Source: Bryobacterales bacterium
Lineage (GTDB): Bacteria > Acidobacteriota > Terriglobia > Bryobacterales > Bryobacteraceae
Direction: 5' to 3'
Assembly: GCA_020854055.1 (NCBI GenBank)
Contig: JADZGD010000015.1
Span: 1 to 54,967, forward strand
DNA: 54,967 bases
Shown: positions 25,289 through 34,415 of the stretch, piece after piece
Layout of the letters: each line of letters opens with the position of its first letter
Numbering within the stretch: position 1 is the stretch's first letter
Program-made: the position numbers and the translations under genes
The notes under the pieces: model-generated
The model's database searches: none
Seen by the model: only the letters and a program-made list of their open reading frames with translations
What the model was told of the DNA's origin: nothing

Positions 25289-26091
25289 GCCTCTTCCACG
25301 CGAACCAGGGAACGGATATCGTCCTCGTTCATCGAATAGAGCGCGTCAAGGAAAGCTACCAGGAAACTCGCGGGGCCCAATGCCTTGCGCGATGCCAACT
25401 CGCCGGCCATCCCCATCACCGCCATGGCGTGGAGAGCGGCTTCGCCAGGAGTCGGATTCACGGCCGCGAAAGCGCCCACCAGCGATGTCGCCGTACACCC
25501 GAGTCCGGTCACCCGCGGCATCATCGGGTGCCCGTTAAATACGCGTGCCACCCTGTCCCGGTTCACCACCAGGTCCGTGGCGCCGCTCACCACCACCACC
25601 GAACCATAGCGTGCCGCGACGGTTCGCGCAGCCTCCAGCGCCTGGTCCGAACTGAGCGTGCTGTCCACACCCTTGGTCGCCTGATCGTCGTGAACCAGCG
25701 CTCGGATCTCCGACGCGTTGCCGCGGACCACCATCGGCCTCAGTTCCTCGAGCAGCTTCAGGGCGGTCGCCGTACGGAAACGAGTGGCGCCGGCGCCGAC
25801 CGGATCGAGCACGATGGGAGTTCCCCGCTCCGCCGCGGCGTGTCCGGCCACGGCCATTGCCTCGATCCACGCCGCGCTGAGGGTGCCGATGTTCAACACC
25901 AGCGCCCCGGCAATCGCAGCCATCTCGGCCACCTCTTCGACGGCATGCGCCATTACCGGAGAAGCGCCAATCGCCAGCAGCGCATTGGCCGTCGTGTTCA
26001 TCACCACATAATTGGTGATATTGTGGACCACCGGCGCGCGTTCGCGAATCTGCCGCAGATCCTCCCAAATCAGACTTACGCGGTCGATGAT
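25285..26091 (-). CDS. thiM: Hydroxyethylthiazole kinase with probable ATC start
   Basis: Phosphorylates the thiazole alcohol HET for thiamine salvage. The blocks NITNYVVMNTTANALLAIG, LDPVGAGATRFR, RGNASEI and GLGCTATSLVGAF are all present. Homology requires about 20 residues before VVHNITN, and they are encoded in frame (IIDRVSLIWEDLRQIRERAP), yet that stretch holds no ATG, GTG or TTG. The nearest upstream in-frame codon that is a stop is the TGA (26109-26107) of the oxidoreductase gene. A strong ribosome site (GAGGGGGGA, minus strand, about 26103-26095) lies just before ATC at 26091. I place the start there (268 residues, the usual length); GTG at 26031 would remove the conserved first helix. 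The stop overlaps the thiE ATG. Confidence 0.88.
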   Translation of the reverse strand: MIDRVSLIWEDLRQIRERAPVVHNITNYVVMNTTANALLAIGASPVMAHAVEEVAEMAAIAGALVLNIGTLSAAWIEAMAVAGHAAAERGTPIVLDPVGAGATRFRTATALKLLEELRPMVVRGNASEIRALVHDDQATKGVDSTLSSDQALEAARTVAARYGSVVVVSGATDLVVNRDRVARVFNGHPMMPRVTGLGCTATSLVGAFAAVNPTPGEAALHAMAVMGMAGELASRKALGPASFLVAFLDALYSMNEDDIRSLVRVEEA

Positions 26092-26106
26092 AGTTCCCCC
26101 CTCTTC

Positions 26107-27186
26107 TCAATTGTCCGTCGGAAGAGGAAGTTTCACCACCTGGTGAGTGCGTATGCTGATTTTTGCCGCCTCGATAATCTCCAGGACGCCAACGTTGATG
26201 TCCAGCGCCAGCATCCCATCGAGAGGCTGATGCGTTCGCAGGCGGTTGGTCAAATAGGCCATGGTGCCGGAACGTTCCGGCGGCATCGGCGTCACCATCA
26301 CCTGCTCGGGCGGCTGTTTGTCGCGCATCAATTGCACGCCACCGTCACCCATCGAAATGGCCGCTTTACGGCCCCACCAAACCGTGTCGCGCCGCCCACC
26401 CGGAAAGTCCCAGGTGGCTTCCAGGATGGAAACGGCATTCTTGTAACCAAGCACCATCACGGCATGGTCTTCCACCTTCGGAAACTCATCCGGGCGCAGA
26501 TGGATGGCGTAGGCATAGACGCTCTCGGGCCGGCCCATGTACCACTGGCTCAGTAACGCGCCGTAGCAACCGAAGTCCATCAGCGAACCGGCGCCGTTAC
26601 CATCCGGATCGGTCAGCCAGTCGAAGAAATACTTATTCAGCCCGGCGCCCATGTTGCGGCCTGAATGGCCGATCATGGCGCGCATGCGGAATAGTTTCCC
26701 GGTGGCGCCTGCCTCCACCTGCTGTTTGACCGCATAGTATTGCGGCGTCCAGGCCGTGCCGAAGTTGGTCATCACCTGGATACCGTACTTATGCGCGGCT
26801 TTGCGGATCGCCAGCGCCTGTTTATAGGTTGCCGCCAGCGGCTTTTCAAACACCACGTGGATCTTGCGCGGCCCACAGGCCTCCACCATCTCCAGGTGCC
26901 GGCTGTTCTCTACAAAGGCCCACACGATATTCGGCTTTACCTCGTCCAGCATCTTGTGGTACTCCGGATAGATCACCACGCCCGGAGCCCGTCTTTTCGC
27001 CTCCGCCACCAAATCCGGAGCCGTCTCGGAGATCGCGACCAGTTTCGCATCGTGACCTTTGACAATCGCATCCAGGTTGTGAAACGCATGGGAGTGCCGC
27101 AACCCGATCAGGGCGATCGTGTAATCCTGCGAGAAGGCAGGAACCAACGACACAAAAAGAACTGCAATCAGCAGGGTTAGGCGCAT
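26107..27186 (-). CDS. Secreted Gfo/Idh/MocA-family oxidoreductase (paralogue 2)
   Basis: 359 residues from the ATG at 27186, which opens a Sec-type signal (MRLTLLIAVLFVSLVPAFSQ); in-frame codons upstream would hide it. The nucleotide-binding strand is IALIGLRHSHAFHN, lacking the normal GxGxxG glycines, so cofactor binding may differ. The EKP motif is present (FEKPLAAT), with C-terminal domain motifs including MDFGCYGALLSQWYMG. It is shorter and more divergent than the two TAT-exported paralogues. Its stop TGA (26109-26107) is in frame with and 15 bases before the proposed thiM start, so the two genes are translationally linked. Substrate unknown. Confidence 0.87.
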   Translation of the reverse strand: MRLTLLIAVLFVSLVPAFSQDYTIALIGLRHSHAFHNLDAIVKGHDAKLVAISETAPDLVAEAKRRAPGVVIYPEYHKMLDEVKPNIVWAFVENSRHLEMVEACGPRKIHVVFEKPLAATYKQALAIRKAAHKYGIQVMTNFGTAWTPQYYAVKQQVEAGATGKLFRMRAMIGHSGRNMGAGLNKYFFDWLTDPDGNGAGSLMDFGCYGALLSQWYMGRPESVYAYAIHLRPDEFPKVEDHAVMVLGYKNAVSILEATWDFPGGRRDTVWWGRKAAISMGDGGVQLMRDKQPPEQVMVTPMPPERSGTMAYLTNRLRTHQPLDGMLALDINVGVLEIIEAAKISIRTHQVVKLPLPTDN

Positions 27187-27322
27187 GGCTTTTGTCACAG
27201 CAACAAAGCATATCACCATTTGGTAGCTTCCGGGGCAATTGGACTCTGCCGGCCGGAGTGCCACGTCATCGAGTTCCGGTCCGCTCAACCAACGGTGTTG
27301 TTGGAAACGCAGAGGAGGCGGC

Positions 27323-27353
27323 GACGGTTTGGCAATCCACCTGCCAAATCGTC
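27323..27353. repeat. 12-bp inverted repeat between two oxidoreductase genes
   Basis: GACGGTTTGGCA (27323-27334) and TGCCAAATCGTC (27342-27353) around a 7-base loop. It is fully paired with one G-U in plus-strand RNA and has one A-C mismatch in minus-strand RNA. It lies in the 238-base gap between the stop of paralogue 3 (27425) and the start of paralogue 2 (27186). No U-tract follows, so it is either a weak terminator or a protein-binding site. Confidence 0.45.
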
Positions 27354-27424
27354 GATGTTTTGGACCGTTGCAAACACCCCGCTCTGGATCACTTCGTTAG
27401 ACAGTTTGGAAAAGAAATGTGCCA

Positions 27425-28747
27425 CTAAAGCCGGTACGGCTCCCTCATTTCCTGCGATAGCATCCTTGATGCTTCACTGCTATCCACAATCACCTGCAGG
27501 TGTGGATCCCACTGAATCCGTTTCCCGGTGAGCATCGCAATCTGCCCCAACCAGCCGGGCGTAACCGACCGCAGTGCAATCCGCGCCGGCGTCCTGGTCT
27601 CCTGCCGCGACTTGACGCACTCGATAAACTGCAAATAGTGGTCGTGCTCGGTCCCGCTTGGTCCCTTGCTCAGGTGAATTTCATCGGGACCGATCACCGA
27701 CTCGAGCAGGCTTGCGGGCTCGGCCTCCAACTGTTTGCCGCGGTTCACGTAGATCCAGTGTCCGTTCTCCCCGATCCACCGGGTTCCCATGCGAATCTCG
27801 GGAACTCCTCCGGCGATCGTTGAGGTCACTCCTTCGGCGTACTGCGCGGTAATCTTGTAGCGCCGCGCGGAATTCCACAATTCCTCTCGAGCGGGGTACT
27901 CGCCCTGCCCCTCCACCGACACCGGGCCGGTTTCATCAAAACCCAGGCCCCAGTGCGCGATGTCGTTGTGGTGGCCCACCCAATCCATCAACTGGCCGCC
28001 ACCGAAGCTCAGATTCCAGCGCCAGGTTCCATGGCAGCGCCCGGCCCAGTAGGGAACCTCCGGCCCCGGCCCCAGCCATCGCTCGTAATTCAACTGCGGA
28101 GGCGGCTCGACAAATTGAGTCTGATCCTTCAGCTTCCCGTAATCGAAGGGCCCGCTCGGCAGGCCGACCTCAACCGCGCGAACCTTGCCGAGCCGGCCGT
28201 TGCGCACCAGTTCACACGCCCGGTGAAAATTCGCCACCGAGCGCTGCCAGCTTCCCGTCTGCCAGATGCGGTTATTTTTGCGAACCGCATCGGCAATCGC
28301 CAGGCCCTCGGAGAAGGTATGCGCTAAAGGCTTTTCACCATAGACATCCTTTTTTTGCCGTAGCGCCAGCACCGATGCAATGCCGTGCCAGTGGTCCGGC
28401 AGGGCAATGGTAACGGCGTCGATATCCGGCCGCAGCAGCACCTCTTCAATGGCACGATAGGTGACGCAACCGCTGTTTTCGTAGGCTGTGTCGATGCGAG
28501 CCTTGGCCGCCGCCAGATGATCTTCGTCGACGTCACAGACCGCGACGTACTGGGCAGCCGGAATCTTGAGGAAGTGGCCGATATGGCCATTCCCCATGCC
28601 GCCGCAGCCGATTGTGGCCAGCACCACCCGGTCGCTGGCTGCCACTGCTCCGTTCAAGCCCAGCGCGGAGCCCTTCACGATCGTTGGAAATCCGGCCATC
28701 GCCGATGAGGCCAGCACCCGGCCAAGAAACCGTCTTCGATCCGTCAT
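27425..28747 (-). CDS. Gfo/Idh/MocA-family oxidoreductase with twin-arginine signal (paralogue 3)
   Basis: 440 residues. The export signal MTDRRRFLGRVLASSAMAG contains RRRFLG. Rossmann motif ATIGCGGMGNGH, catalytic-region EKP in GEKPLAHT, and the DHWHG block typical of the large secreted subfamily in Planctomycetes and Acidobacteria. The C-terminus EMREPYRL mirrors that of paralogue 1. Family members oxidise glycoside hydroxyls or hydrolyse glycosides through NAD-linked steps; no specific reaction can be assigned. The start ATG has GGAGGGA about 8 bases upstream on the minus strand. The TPR-like gene is the next minus-strand gene upstream, about 70 bases away. Confidence 0.92.
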   Translation of the reverse strand: MTDRRRFLGRVLASSAMAGFPTIVKGSALGLNGAVAASDRVVLATIGCGGMGNGHIGHFLKIPAAQYVAVCDVDEDHLAAAKARIDTAYENSGCVTYRAIEEVLLRPDIDAVTIALPDHWHGIASVLALRQKKDVYGEKPLAHTFSEGLAIADAVRKNNRIWQTGSWQRSVANFHRACELVRNGRLGKVRAVEVGLPSGPFDYGKLKDQTQFVEPPPQLNYERWLGPGPEVPYWAGRCHGTWRWNLSFGGGQLMDWVGHHNDIAHWGLGFDETGPVSVEGQGEYPAREELWNSARRYKITAQYAEGVTSTIAGGVPEIRMGTRWIGENGHWIYVNRGKQLEAEPASLLESVIGPDEIHLSKGPSGTEHDHYLQFIECVKSRQETRTPARIALRSVTPGWLGQIAMLTGKRIQWDPHLQVIVDSSEASRMLSQEMREPYRL

Positions 28748-28817
28748 ACGATGATTCCCTCCAAGGAAAAACCACCGCCATTTTATCGGACCGGAAACCG
28801 GGCTGTGTTGCCGCGGC

Positions 28818-29636
28818 TCAGTTCAACTTGGCCAGTTCTTCGCGGTAAAGATGATTACGGGGAAACTCGGCGGCCAGCCAGGCCAGCGTCTGCCGGGCCT
28901 TGCCCTTGTTGTTATCGCGTAGCGCGGCCACCGCCAGCAGCAGCCGTGCATAGGGCATCAGATATCGTCCGTGTTCGGCCGTCAACCGCAGTTTCTCCAC
29001 CCCCAGGGCGCGATCGGTCTGCGCTCCGCTGAGCCGGAGGAACCACCGGACCGGGGCCGGTTTCAGACTGAGGATGTAATTCTCCACGCCCACCGCCAGG
29101 TAGGCATCGTAATAGTCCGGGTGCTCGGCCAGCAGACTCTCGGCAGCCGCGCGGCTCTCCTTCACCTGGGTGAGCGCGGCCATGTAGCGCTTTTCCACCA
29201 TCGCCAGGTAGTCTGAGTACAAGCCGGTCCGCAGCACCTCGGCAAATCGCGCATTGGGGTCCTTCGGAGACCGGTCGAGAATCGCCTTGGCCAACTGCCC
29301 CGCTTTGGCCAGCGCCTGCTCGAAGTGCCACTTGATGCCCGGATCCGGCAACCGCTTACCCATGCCGAAAAAGCCATCGTTACTGGCGAAAAACTCCGAT
29401 TGCAGAATCTTTAGCCGGTCGAACTCCGAATAGAGATACGCCGCGGCATCGGAAACCGGGCCCATCGGATCCTCCGGGTGCATTTGCTGCCACTTGGCGA
29501 ACGTTCGATGCGCTTCGCCGAACTGAAGGTTGTACATCTGGCGATATCCTTCGTCGAGCAGCGTCTGCGGCCCATCGGGTTGCGCGCCCAACATTGGCGC
29601 CAGGACCACGGCCGCAAGAAGTGGCAACAATTTCAT
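28818..29636 (-). CDS. Secreted helical-repeat (TPR-like) protein
   Basis: 272 residues with a signal peptide (MKLLPLLAAVVLAPMLGAQ). The mature part is helical with TPR-like pairs: LLDEGYRQMYNLQFGEAHRT, AAAESLLAEHPDYYDAYLAV, LLLAVAALRDNNKGKARQTL. It probably acts in the periplasm as a protein-interaction scaffold. No enzymatic motif. The ATG at 29636 faces the AAA+ gene (start 29796) across 159 bases; it could be transcribed with the oxidoreductase at 27425-28747. Confidence 0.7.
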   Translation of the reverse strand: MKLLPLLAAVVLAPMLGAQPDGPQTLLDEGYRQMYNLQFGEAHRTFAKWQQMHPEDPMGPVSDAAAYLYSEFDRLKILQSEFFASNDGFFGMGKRLPDPGIKWHFEQALAKAGQLAKAILDRSPKDPNARFAEVLRTGLYSDYLAMVEKRYMAALTQVKESRAAAESLLAEHPDYYDAYLAVGVENYILSLKPAPVRWFLRLSGAQTDRALGVEKLRLTAEHGRYLMPYARLLLAVAALRDNNKGKARQTLAWLAAEFPRNHLYREELAKLN

Positions 29637-29795
29637 CTAAAACAGTCCTTCGCTATCCTGTATTCAGTTCTTCAATTGTATGTCAGCCTGCCGGCTCTGA
29701 CCACTTTTTTCAATTCGCAACCGGTTCCCAAAGGATCTAAACTAACAGTAATAGAAGCCTGGGGCGGCGCGGTCTTACGAGGAGGGCTGAGGGGA

Positions 29796-31295
29796 ATGAA
29801 ATCCCGGACCGAACTTCCATCGACTCTGGGCGCATTGCGCCGGAGCCGCTATAGCGAGGATCTGATCGGAGAGCGCAGCGTCAAACAGGAGATGCGCGTC
29901 AACCTGATCGCCAAGATCCAGCGCGGTGAATCTCTGTTTCCCGGCGTAATGGGCTATGAGGACACCGTCATTCCGCAAGTGGTCAATGCCATCCTTTCGC
30001 GGCACAATTTCATCCTGCTGGGATTGCGCGGCCAGGCCAAGACCCGCTTGATTCGCCTGCTGGCCACGCTGCTCGATCCGCAACTCCCCTATATCGCCGG
30101 CTGCGAGATTCACGACAACCCTTACCGCCCGCTGTGTGCCCGCTGCCGGACACTGGTCGAGGACCTGGGCGATGGCGTTCCCATCGCCTGGCTCGCGCCC
30201 GATCAGCGTTACGTCGAAAAGCTGGCCACTCCCGACGTCACCATCGCCGACATGATCGGCGATATCGATCCCATTAAGGCCGCCCGCACCGGCCAGAACA
30301 TCTCCGACGAGTTGACCATCCACTATGGCCTGCTGCCGCGTGCCAACCGTGGCATTTTCGCCATTAATGAACTGCCGGACCTGGCCGGCAAGATCCAGGT
30401 CGGCCTGTTCAACATCATGCAGGAGGGTGACGTACAGATCAAGGGCTACCCGGTGCGCCTTCCCATCGATATCATGCTGGTGTTTACCGCCAATCCGGAA
30501 GATTACACCGCCCGCGGCAAGATCATCACCCCGCTCAAGGATCGCATCGGCAGCGAGATTCGCACTCATTACCCCGCCACCATCGATCACGGCATGGCCA
30601 TCACCGGGCAGGAGTCCTGGGTCGATCGCCACTCGCCGGTGAAGCTCAACATCCCCGATTACATTCGCGAAGTAATCGAGCAGGTCGCCTTCCTGGCCCG
30701 CGAAGATAAGAAAATCGACAAGCGTTCCGGCGTCTCCCAGCGCCTGCCCATCTCCGTATTGGAGAGCGTCGTGTCCAACGCGGAGCGCCGCGCTTTGCTT
30801 GCCCATGAGAAGCTGGCAGTTCCCCGCATAGAGGATATCTACGCCGCGCTGCCGTCAATCACCGGCAAGCTCGAACTCGAATACGAAGGTGAACTGAAAG
30901 GCGGTGACACGGTGGCCCGGGAACTGGTGCGCCAGGCCACTGCCAAGGTCTATAGCCACCACTTCGAAGGCATCAACGTCTCAAACATCATTCAGTGGTT
31001 TGATCTGGGCGGCTCGCTGAAGCTCGATGAAGCAGCCGGTTCGGCCGCTGTGATCCGCCAGTTGAGTTCGATTCAGGGATTGCTGGATCGCACCGGCACG
31101 CTCGGCGCCGGCGCCAACGATGACGATGCGCTCAAAGCCTCCGCCGCCGAATTCATTCTGGAAGGACTCTACGCCCATCGCCGCATCAACCGGAGCGAGG
31201 AGCGGGGTTACAGCTCGGGAGAGAAAAAACGTGATTCCGCCCCAGACGACATGGGCCGGCGGCCGGGCGGCGCTTCGCGCCGGCAGTTTAACTGA
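29796..31295 (+). CDS. MoxR/Mg-chelatase-like AAA+ ATPase
   Basis: 499 residues from the ATG at 29796 (GGAGG at 29781-29785 and GAGGGG at 29789-29794 upstream). The Walker A variant is GLRGQAKTRL (about residue 76), followed by a Cys-containing insert (AGCEIHDNPYRPLCARCR, about 105-125) that may bind a metal. The Walker B region reads RGIFAINELPDL, with Asn-Glu in place of the usual Asp-Glu. Downstream blocks FTANPEDYTARGKIITPLKD and IGSEIRTHYP match the COG1239-type chelatase ATPases. The C-terminal part is helical and charged. Such ATPases work with a VWA-domain partner, encoded 27 bases downstream, in metal insertion or protein-complex remodelling. The target here is unknown. Confidence 0.87.
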   Translation: MKSRTELPSTLGALRRSRYSEDLIGERSVKQEMRVNLIAKIQRGESLFPGVMGYEDTVIPQVVNAILSRHNFILLGLRGQAKTRLIRLLATLLDPQLPYIAGCEIHDNPYRPLCARCRTLVEDLGDGVPIAWLAPDQRYVEKLATPDVTIADMIGDIDPIKAARTGQNISDELTIHYGLLPRANRGIFAINELPDLAGKIQVGLFNIMQEGDVQIKGYPVRLPIDIMLVFTANPEDYTARGKIITPLKDRIGSEIRTHYPATIDHGMAITGQESWVDRHSPVKLNIPDYIREVIEQVAFLAREDKKIDKRSGVSQRLPISVLESVVSNAERRALLAHEKLAVPRIEDIYAALPSITGKLELEYEGELKGGDTVARELVRQATAKVYSHHFEGINVSNIIQWFDLGGSLKLDEAAGSAAVIRQLSSIQGLLDRTGTLGAGANDDDALKASAAEFILEGLYAHRRINRSEERGYSSGEKKRDSAPDDMGRRPGGASRRQFN

Positions 31296-31322
31296 CCGGG
31301 CTGTCACACGAGGCATCGCGCG

Positions 31323-32546
31323 ATGAAGTGGATCGAATATTCCCGTTACACTGGCGAAGATTTCGGCATCAGCGCCGAAGACCTGATGAGGGCACTGGCC
31401 GATTTCTTTCTCGATAGCGGTTTCGACAGCCAGTACATCGAGTCTTCCGGAATGAACCAGGATTCCTGGGAAGCATTGAAGCGAGCGATCGAACAAGCAC
31501 TCGCCTCGGGAGAGTTGTTCGATTCGGAACGCGCCCGGGAGTTGCGCCGCCAACTGGAGAACATGACCGCGGCGGAACGCGAGCAACTGGTCCAGCGTCT
31601 CGCGCGGAAATTGGCGGACGAAGGGTATCTCGACCTGCAGCCTTCCGGCCGCCCCAGCGCCGGCGGCCGGTCCGAGGCGCGCGTCAAGGTGGAGCTGACC
31701 AGTAAATCACTTGATTTTCTCGGCTTCAAGACGCTGCGCGATCTGCTGGCCTCGCTCGGCAAGTCGAGCGTTGGCGCCCACGACACCCGTGATCTGGCCA
31801 CCGGCGTCGAATCGAGCGGCTCATCGAAGCTTTACGAGTTCGGCGACATACTGAACCTCGATGTGAGCGAGACGCTGTTTTCCGCCATGCGGCGCGCTGG
31901 GGTTGCTCTGCCGCTGATGCTCGAACGCGGCGACCTGCACGTGCACCAATCCGAATACCAGAGCTCCTGCGCCACCGTGCTGATGCTCGATTGCAGCCAC
32001 AGCATGATCCTCTATGGAGAGGATCGCTTTACGCCCGCCAAAAAGGTCGCACTGGCGCTGGCCCACCTGATTCGCGCTCAGTATCCCGGTGACAGCCTGC
32101 GCTGCGTGCTGTTCCACGATTCGGCCGAGGAACTGCGCATCTCCGAACTGGCGCGAGTCCAGGTGGGCCCCTACTACACCAACACCCGCGATGGTTTGAT
32201 CCTCGCTCAGCGGCTGCTTGCCCGCGAGAAGAAGGACATGAAACAGATCATCATGATCACCGACGGCAAGCCTTCGGCCCTCACCCTGGACGATGGCCGG
32301 ACGTACCGCAACGCCTTCGGGCTCGACCCGCTGGTGATCAGCCGCACACTCGAAGAGGTGAACCGTTGCAAGCGCCAGGGAATCCTGATCAACACCTTCA
32401 TGTTGGCCACCGACTACGGCCTGGTGAATTTCGTGCGCCAGGTCACCGAACTTTGCCGCGGCAAGGCCTACTTCACCACGCCCTACACGCTCGGCCAGTA
32501 TCTGCTGATGGATTACATGAACCGTAAGACGCGTACCGTTCACTAG
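31323..32546 (+). CDS. VWA-domain partner of the AAA+ ATPase
   Basis: 407 residues, no signal peptide, so cytoplasmic. The N-terminal half is helical and charged ([20 protein letters not shown]). The C-terminal VWA domain begins near 215 with [10 protein letters not shown], a complete MIDAS DxSxS motif, followed by the Thr-containing strand [15 protein letters not shown] and [13 protein letters not shown]. The layout is that of the VWA halves of BchI/BchD, CbbQ/CbbO and RavA/ViaA systems. Adjacent to and 27 bases after the ATPase gene, surely the same operon. The acidobacterial pair has no assigned client. Confidence 0.88.
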   Translation: MKWIEYSRYTGEDFGISAEDLMRALADFFLDSGFDSQYIESSGMNQDSWEALKRAIEQALASGELFDSERARELRRQLENMTAAEREQLVQRLARKLADEGYLDLQPSGRPSAGGRSEARVKVELTSKSLDFLGFKTLRDLLASLGKSSVGAHDTRDLATGVESSGSSKLYEFGDILNLDVSETLFSAMRRAGVALPLMLERGDLHVHQSEYQSSCATVLMLDCSHSMILYGEDRFTPAKKVALALAHLIRAQYPGDSLRCVLFHDSAEELRISELARVQVGPYYTNTRDGLILAQRLLAREKKDMKQIIMITDGKPSALTLDDGRTYRNAFGLDPLVISRTLEEVNRCKRQGILINTFMLATDYGLVNFVRQVTELCRGKAYFTTPYTLGQYLLMDYMNRKTRTVH

Positions 32547-32658
32547 CAGCGCTGAATCGAAGACCGTGACCGGGCGGTACACTGAAATTAGTGCCAACGC
32601 ACCGGATCTTGCTTCGGTGTCCGATCGCCCGAAATTCTACGAACGGAGGATGCCTGGC

Positions 32659-33171
32659 GTGAGTGCAATCGCTTATATCGAACCCTGGATGCGCGGACCA
32701 GTCGAAGGAGTTCATCCGTTGACCGCGTGCGCTATCTACCCGCTGCGGCAAGCGCGGGAAGACCTGGAGAAGTGGACCGACGGCCTGTCCGCCCAGCAGC
32801 TTTGGAAAAGCGTGCAGGGCCTCGCCCCGGTAGGATTCCACATCCGCCACATCGCCGGCAGCACGGACCGCCTGATAACGTACTTGCAAAACGGCGCCCT
32901 TTCCGAAAAGCAGTGGGACCGCCTCAAGACCGAAGAAGACTGGAACAACGGCTCAGACCGCGCCGCCATGCTGACCGAGGTGGATGAGGTTTTCCAAAGA
33001 GCCGAAGCCGTCATCCGTGCATTCGATCCGGCCACGCTCACCGATGCGCGCGCCATCGGGCGCCGCAAGTTGCCAGCCACCGCCGCCGGCCTGCTGCACC
33101 ATATCGGCGAGCACATCATGCGCCACGTCGGTGAGATGATCATCACCGCCAAATTGGCGCGTCACTCGTAA
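32659..33171 (+). CDS. DinB-superfamily protein
   Basis: 170 residues from the GTG at 32659, which has GGAGG at 32645-32649 (9-base spacing); the ATG at 32650 touches that site and a longer start at 32566 is unlikely. Four-helix DinB/YfiT fold: LTACAIYPLRQAREDLEKW, GFHIRHIAGSTDRL with the first metal ligand, and LLHHIGEHIMRHVGEM with the HxxxH pair. The superfamily includes metal-dependent thiol transferases. It lies 112 bases after the VWA gene on the same strand and may extend that transcript. Its end overlaps the convergent permease by 10 bases. Confidence 0.8.
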   Translation: MSAIAYIEPWMRGPVEGVHPLTACAIYPLRQAREDLEKWTDGLSAQQLWKSVQGLAPVGFHIRHIAGSTDRLITYLQNGALSEKQWDRLKTEEDWNNGSDRAAMLTEVDEVFQRAEAVIRAFDPATLTDARAIGRRKLPATAAGLLHHIGEHIMRHVGEMIITAKLARHS

Positions 33172-34415
33172 CGCAGCGCTTCCACCGGATCGAGACGGGC
33201 TGCCTTGCCCGCCGGCCAGATGCCGAAGAACAGGCCTACGCCCACCGACACCGCCACCCCCAGCACGGCCGCCCACAGTGGCACGGACGTCGGCAGGCTG
33301 GGAAAGATCAGCCGCGCGGCCAACGAAACGCTCCATCCGAACAACATTCCCAGAAGCCCACCGAGGCCGGTCAGCACGACGGCCTCGGTCAGAAACTGGG
33401 CGATGATGTCACTCCGCCGTGCTCCTACCGCCTTGCGCACGCCAATCTCCTTGGTGCGTTCGGTTACCGATACCAGCATGATGTTCATCACTCCGATGCC
33501 GCCCACCAGCAGCCCGATCGAACTGAGCGCCACCATCACCAGCGCCACCATGGCCGTCATCTTGTGGAACTCATCCACCATTTGCGCGCCCGAGCCGATC
33601 CAGAAATCATCCGGTTTGGAGAGCGGAACCCGGCGCTGCTGCCGCAGCACCGCTTGAGTCTGGTCGAGCGCGGCCGGCAACTGGCCCGGTTCGGCGATGA
33701 TTACCAGCATCAACTCCTTGGCGTTGGGAAACATCTTGCGCATGGTGAAATAGGGAACCAGCGCCCGCAAGTCCTCTTGCCCTGGAAACGACGCCGCCGG
33801 CTTGGCCATCACGCCCATCACCTCGAAGCTGTGGCCATTAAGTTCTACCCACTTGCCCACCGGATCGGAGCCCTGAAACAGGCCGTTAAAAAGGTCTTCC
33901 CCCAACACCACTACCGGAGCCCGCCGAAGGTTCTCCATGTCGGTGAAAAACCGGCCATGGATCATTCGCTCGGCGCCGCCCTCGGCATAACCTTCTTCGG
34001 TACCGTTGAGGTCGACCGCATAGACCTCGTTCCCCTTGTACTTCGCACGGCTGGTTTGCCGCCCCCCACCAAAAACCCCGGGCGTCAACAGATAGGGCGC
34101 CACATGCGCCACCGCCGGGCAATGTTCTGCAATCGCCCGCGCGTTTTCCCAGGTGAGCGGCTTACGGCGCACCTCTTCTCCGGTAATATTCGTGCTAAAG
34201 CCGATATTGAACTTGAACGCGAATGCCGTATTCGGTCCGAACGCGGTGGCCATGTTCACAATCGTCTGGTCCACGCCGGCAATCACCGATCCCACCGCGA
34301 TCACCGTTCCGGTCCCGATAATCACGCCGAGCACCGTCAGCAAGCTGCGCATCTTGTGCTCGCGCACCGTCGCCAGGGCCATGCGGACTGCCGATCCGAT
34401 TTCACTGATGGTCAT
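33162..34415 (-). CDS. MacB-type ABC permease (second of tandem pair)
   Basis: 417 residues. ATG at 34415 overlaps the stop of the upstream permease (ATGA), giving translational coupling; a longer in-frame extension upstream is the shadow of that gene. The N-terminal cytoplasmic/TM1 segment (AVRMALATVREHKMRSLLTV then GVIIGTGTVIAVGSVIAG) is followed by a large periplasmic MacB_PCD domain and then three FtsX-type membrane segments (MALVMVALSSIGLLVGGIGV; TEAVVLTGLGGLLGMLFG; WAAVLGVAVSVGVGLFFGI). The EKTKEIGVRKAVGAR-like coupling helix is present (TERTKEIGVRKAVGAR). No ATPase or membrane-fusion gene is in the neighbourhood. Confidence 0.93.
   Translation of the reverse strand: MTISEIGSAVRMALATVREHKMRSLLTVLGVIIGTGTVIAVGSVIAGVDQTIVNMATAFGPNTAFAFKFNIGFSTNITGEEVRRKPLTWENARAIAEHCPAVAHVAPYLLTPGVFGGGRQTSRAKYKGNEVYAVDLNGTEEGYAEGGAERMIHGRFFTDMENLRRAPVVVLGEDLFNGLFQGSDPVGKWVELNGHSFEVMGVMAKPAASFPGQEDLRALVPYFTMRKMFPNAKELMLVIIAEPGQLPAALDQTQAVLRQQRRVPLSKPDDFWIGSGAQMVDEFHKMTAMVALVMVALSSIGLLVGGIGVMNIMLVSVTERTKEIGVRKAVGARRSDIIAQFLTEAVVLTGLGGLLGMLFGWSVSLAARLIFPSLPTSVPLWAAVLGVAVSVGVGLFFGIWPAGKAARLDPVEALRYE

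Noticed and set aside
24662..27424. TPP riboswitch ahead of the thiM-thiE unit
   Set aside because: No CUGAGA-type or ACCUGAUCUGG-type core was found on the minus strand in the 238-base gap upstream of the unit; the inverted repeat at 27323-27353 does not fit the TPP fold.
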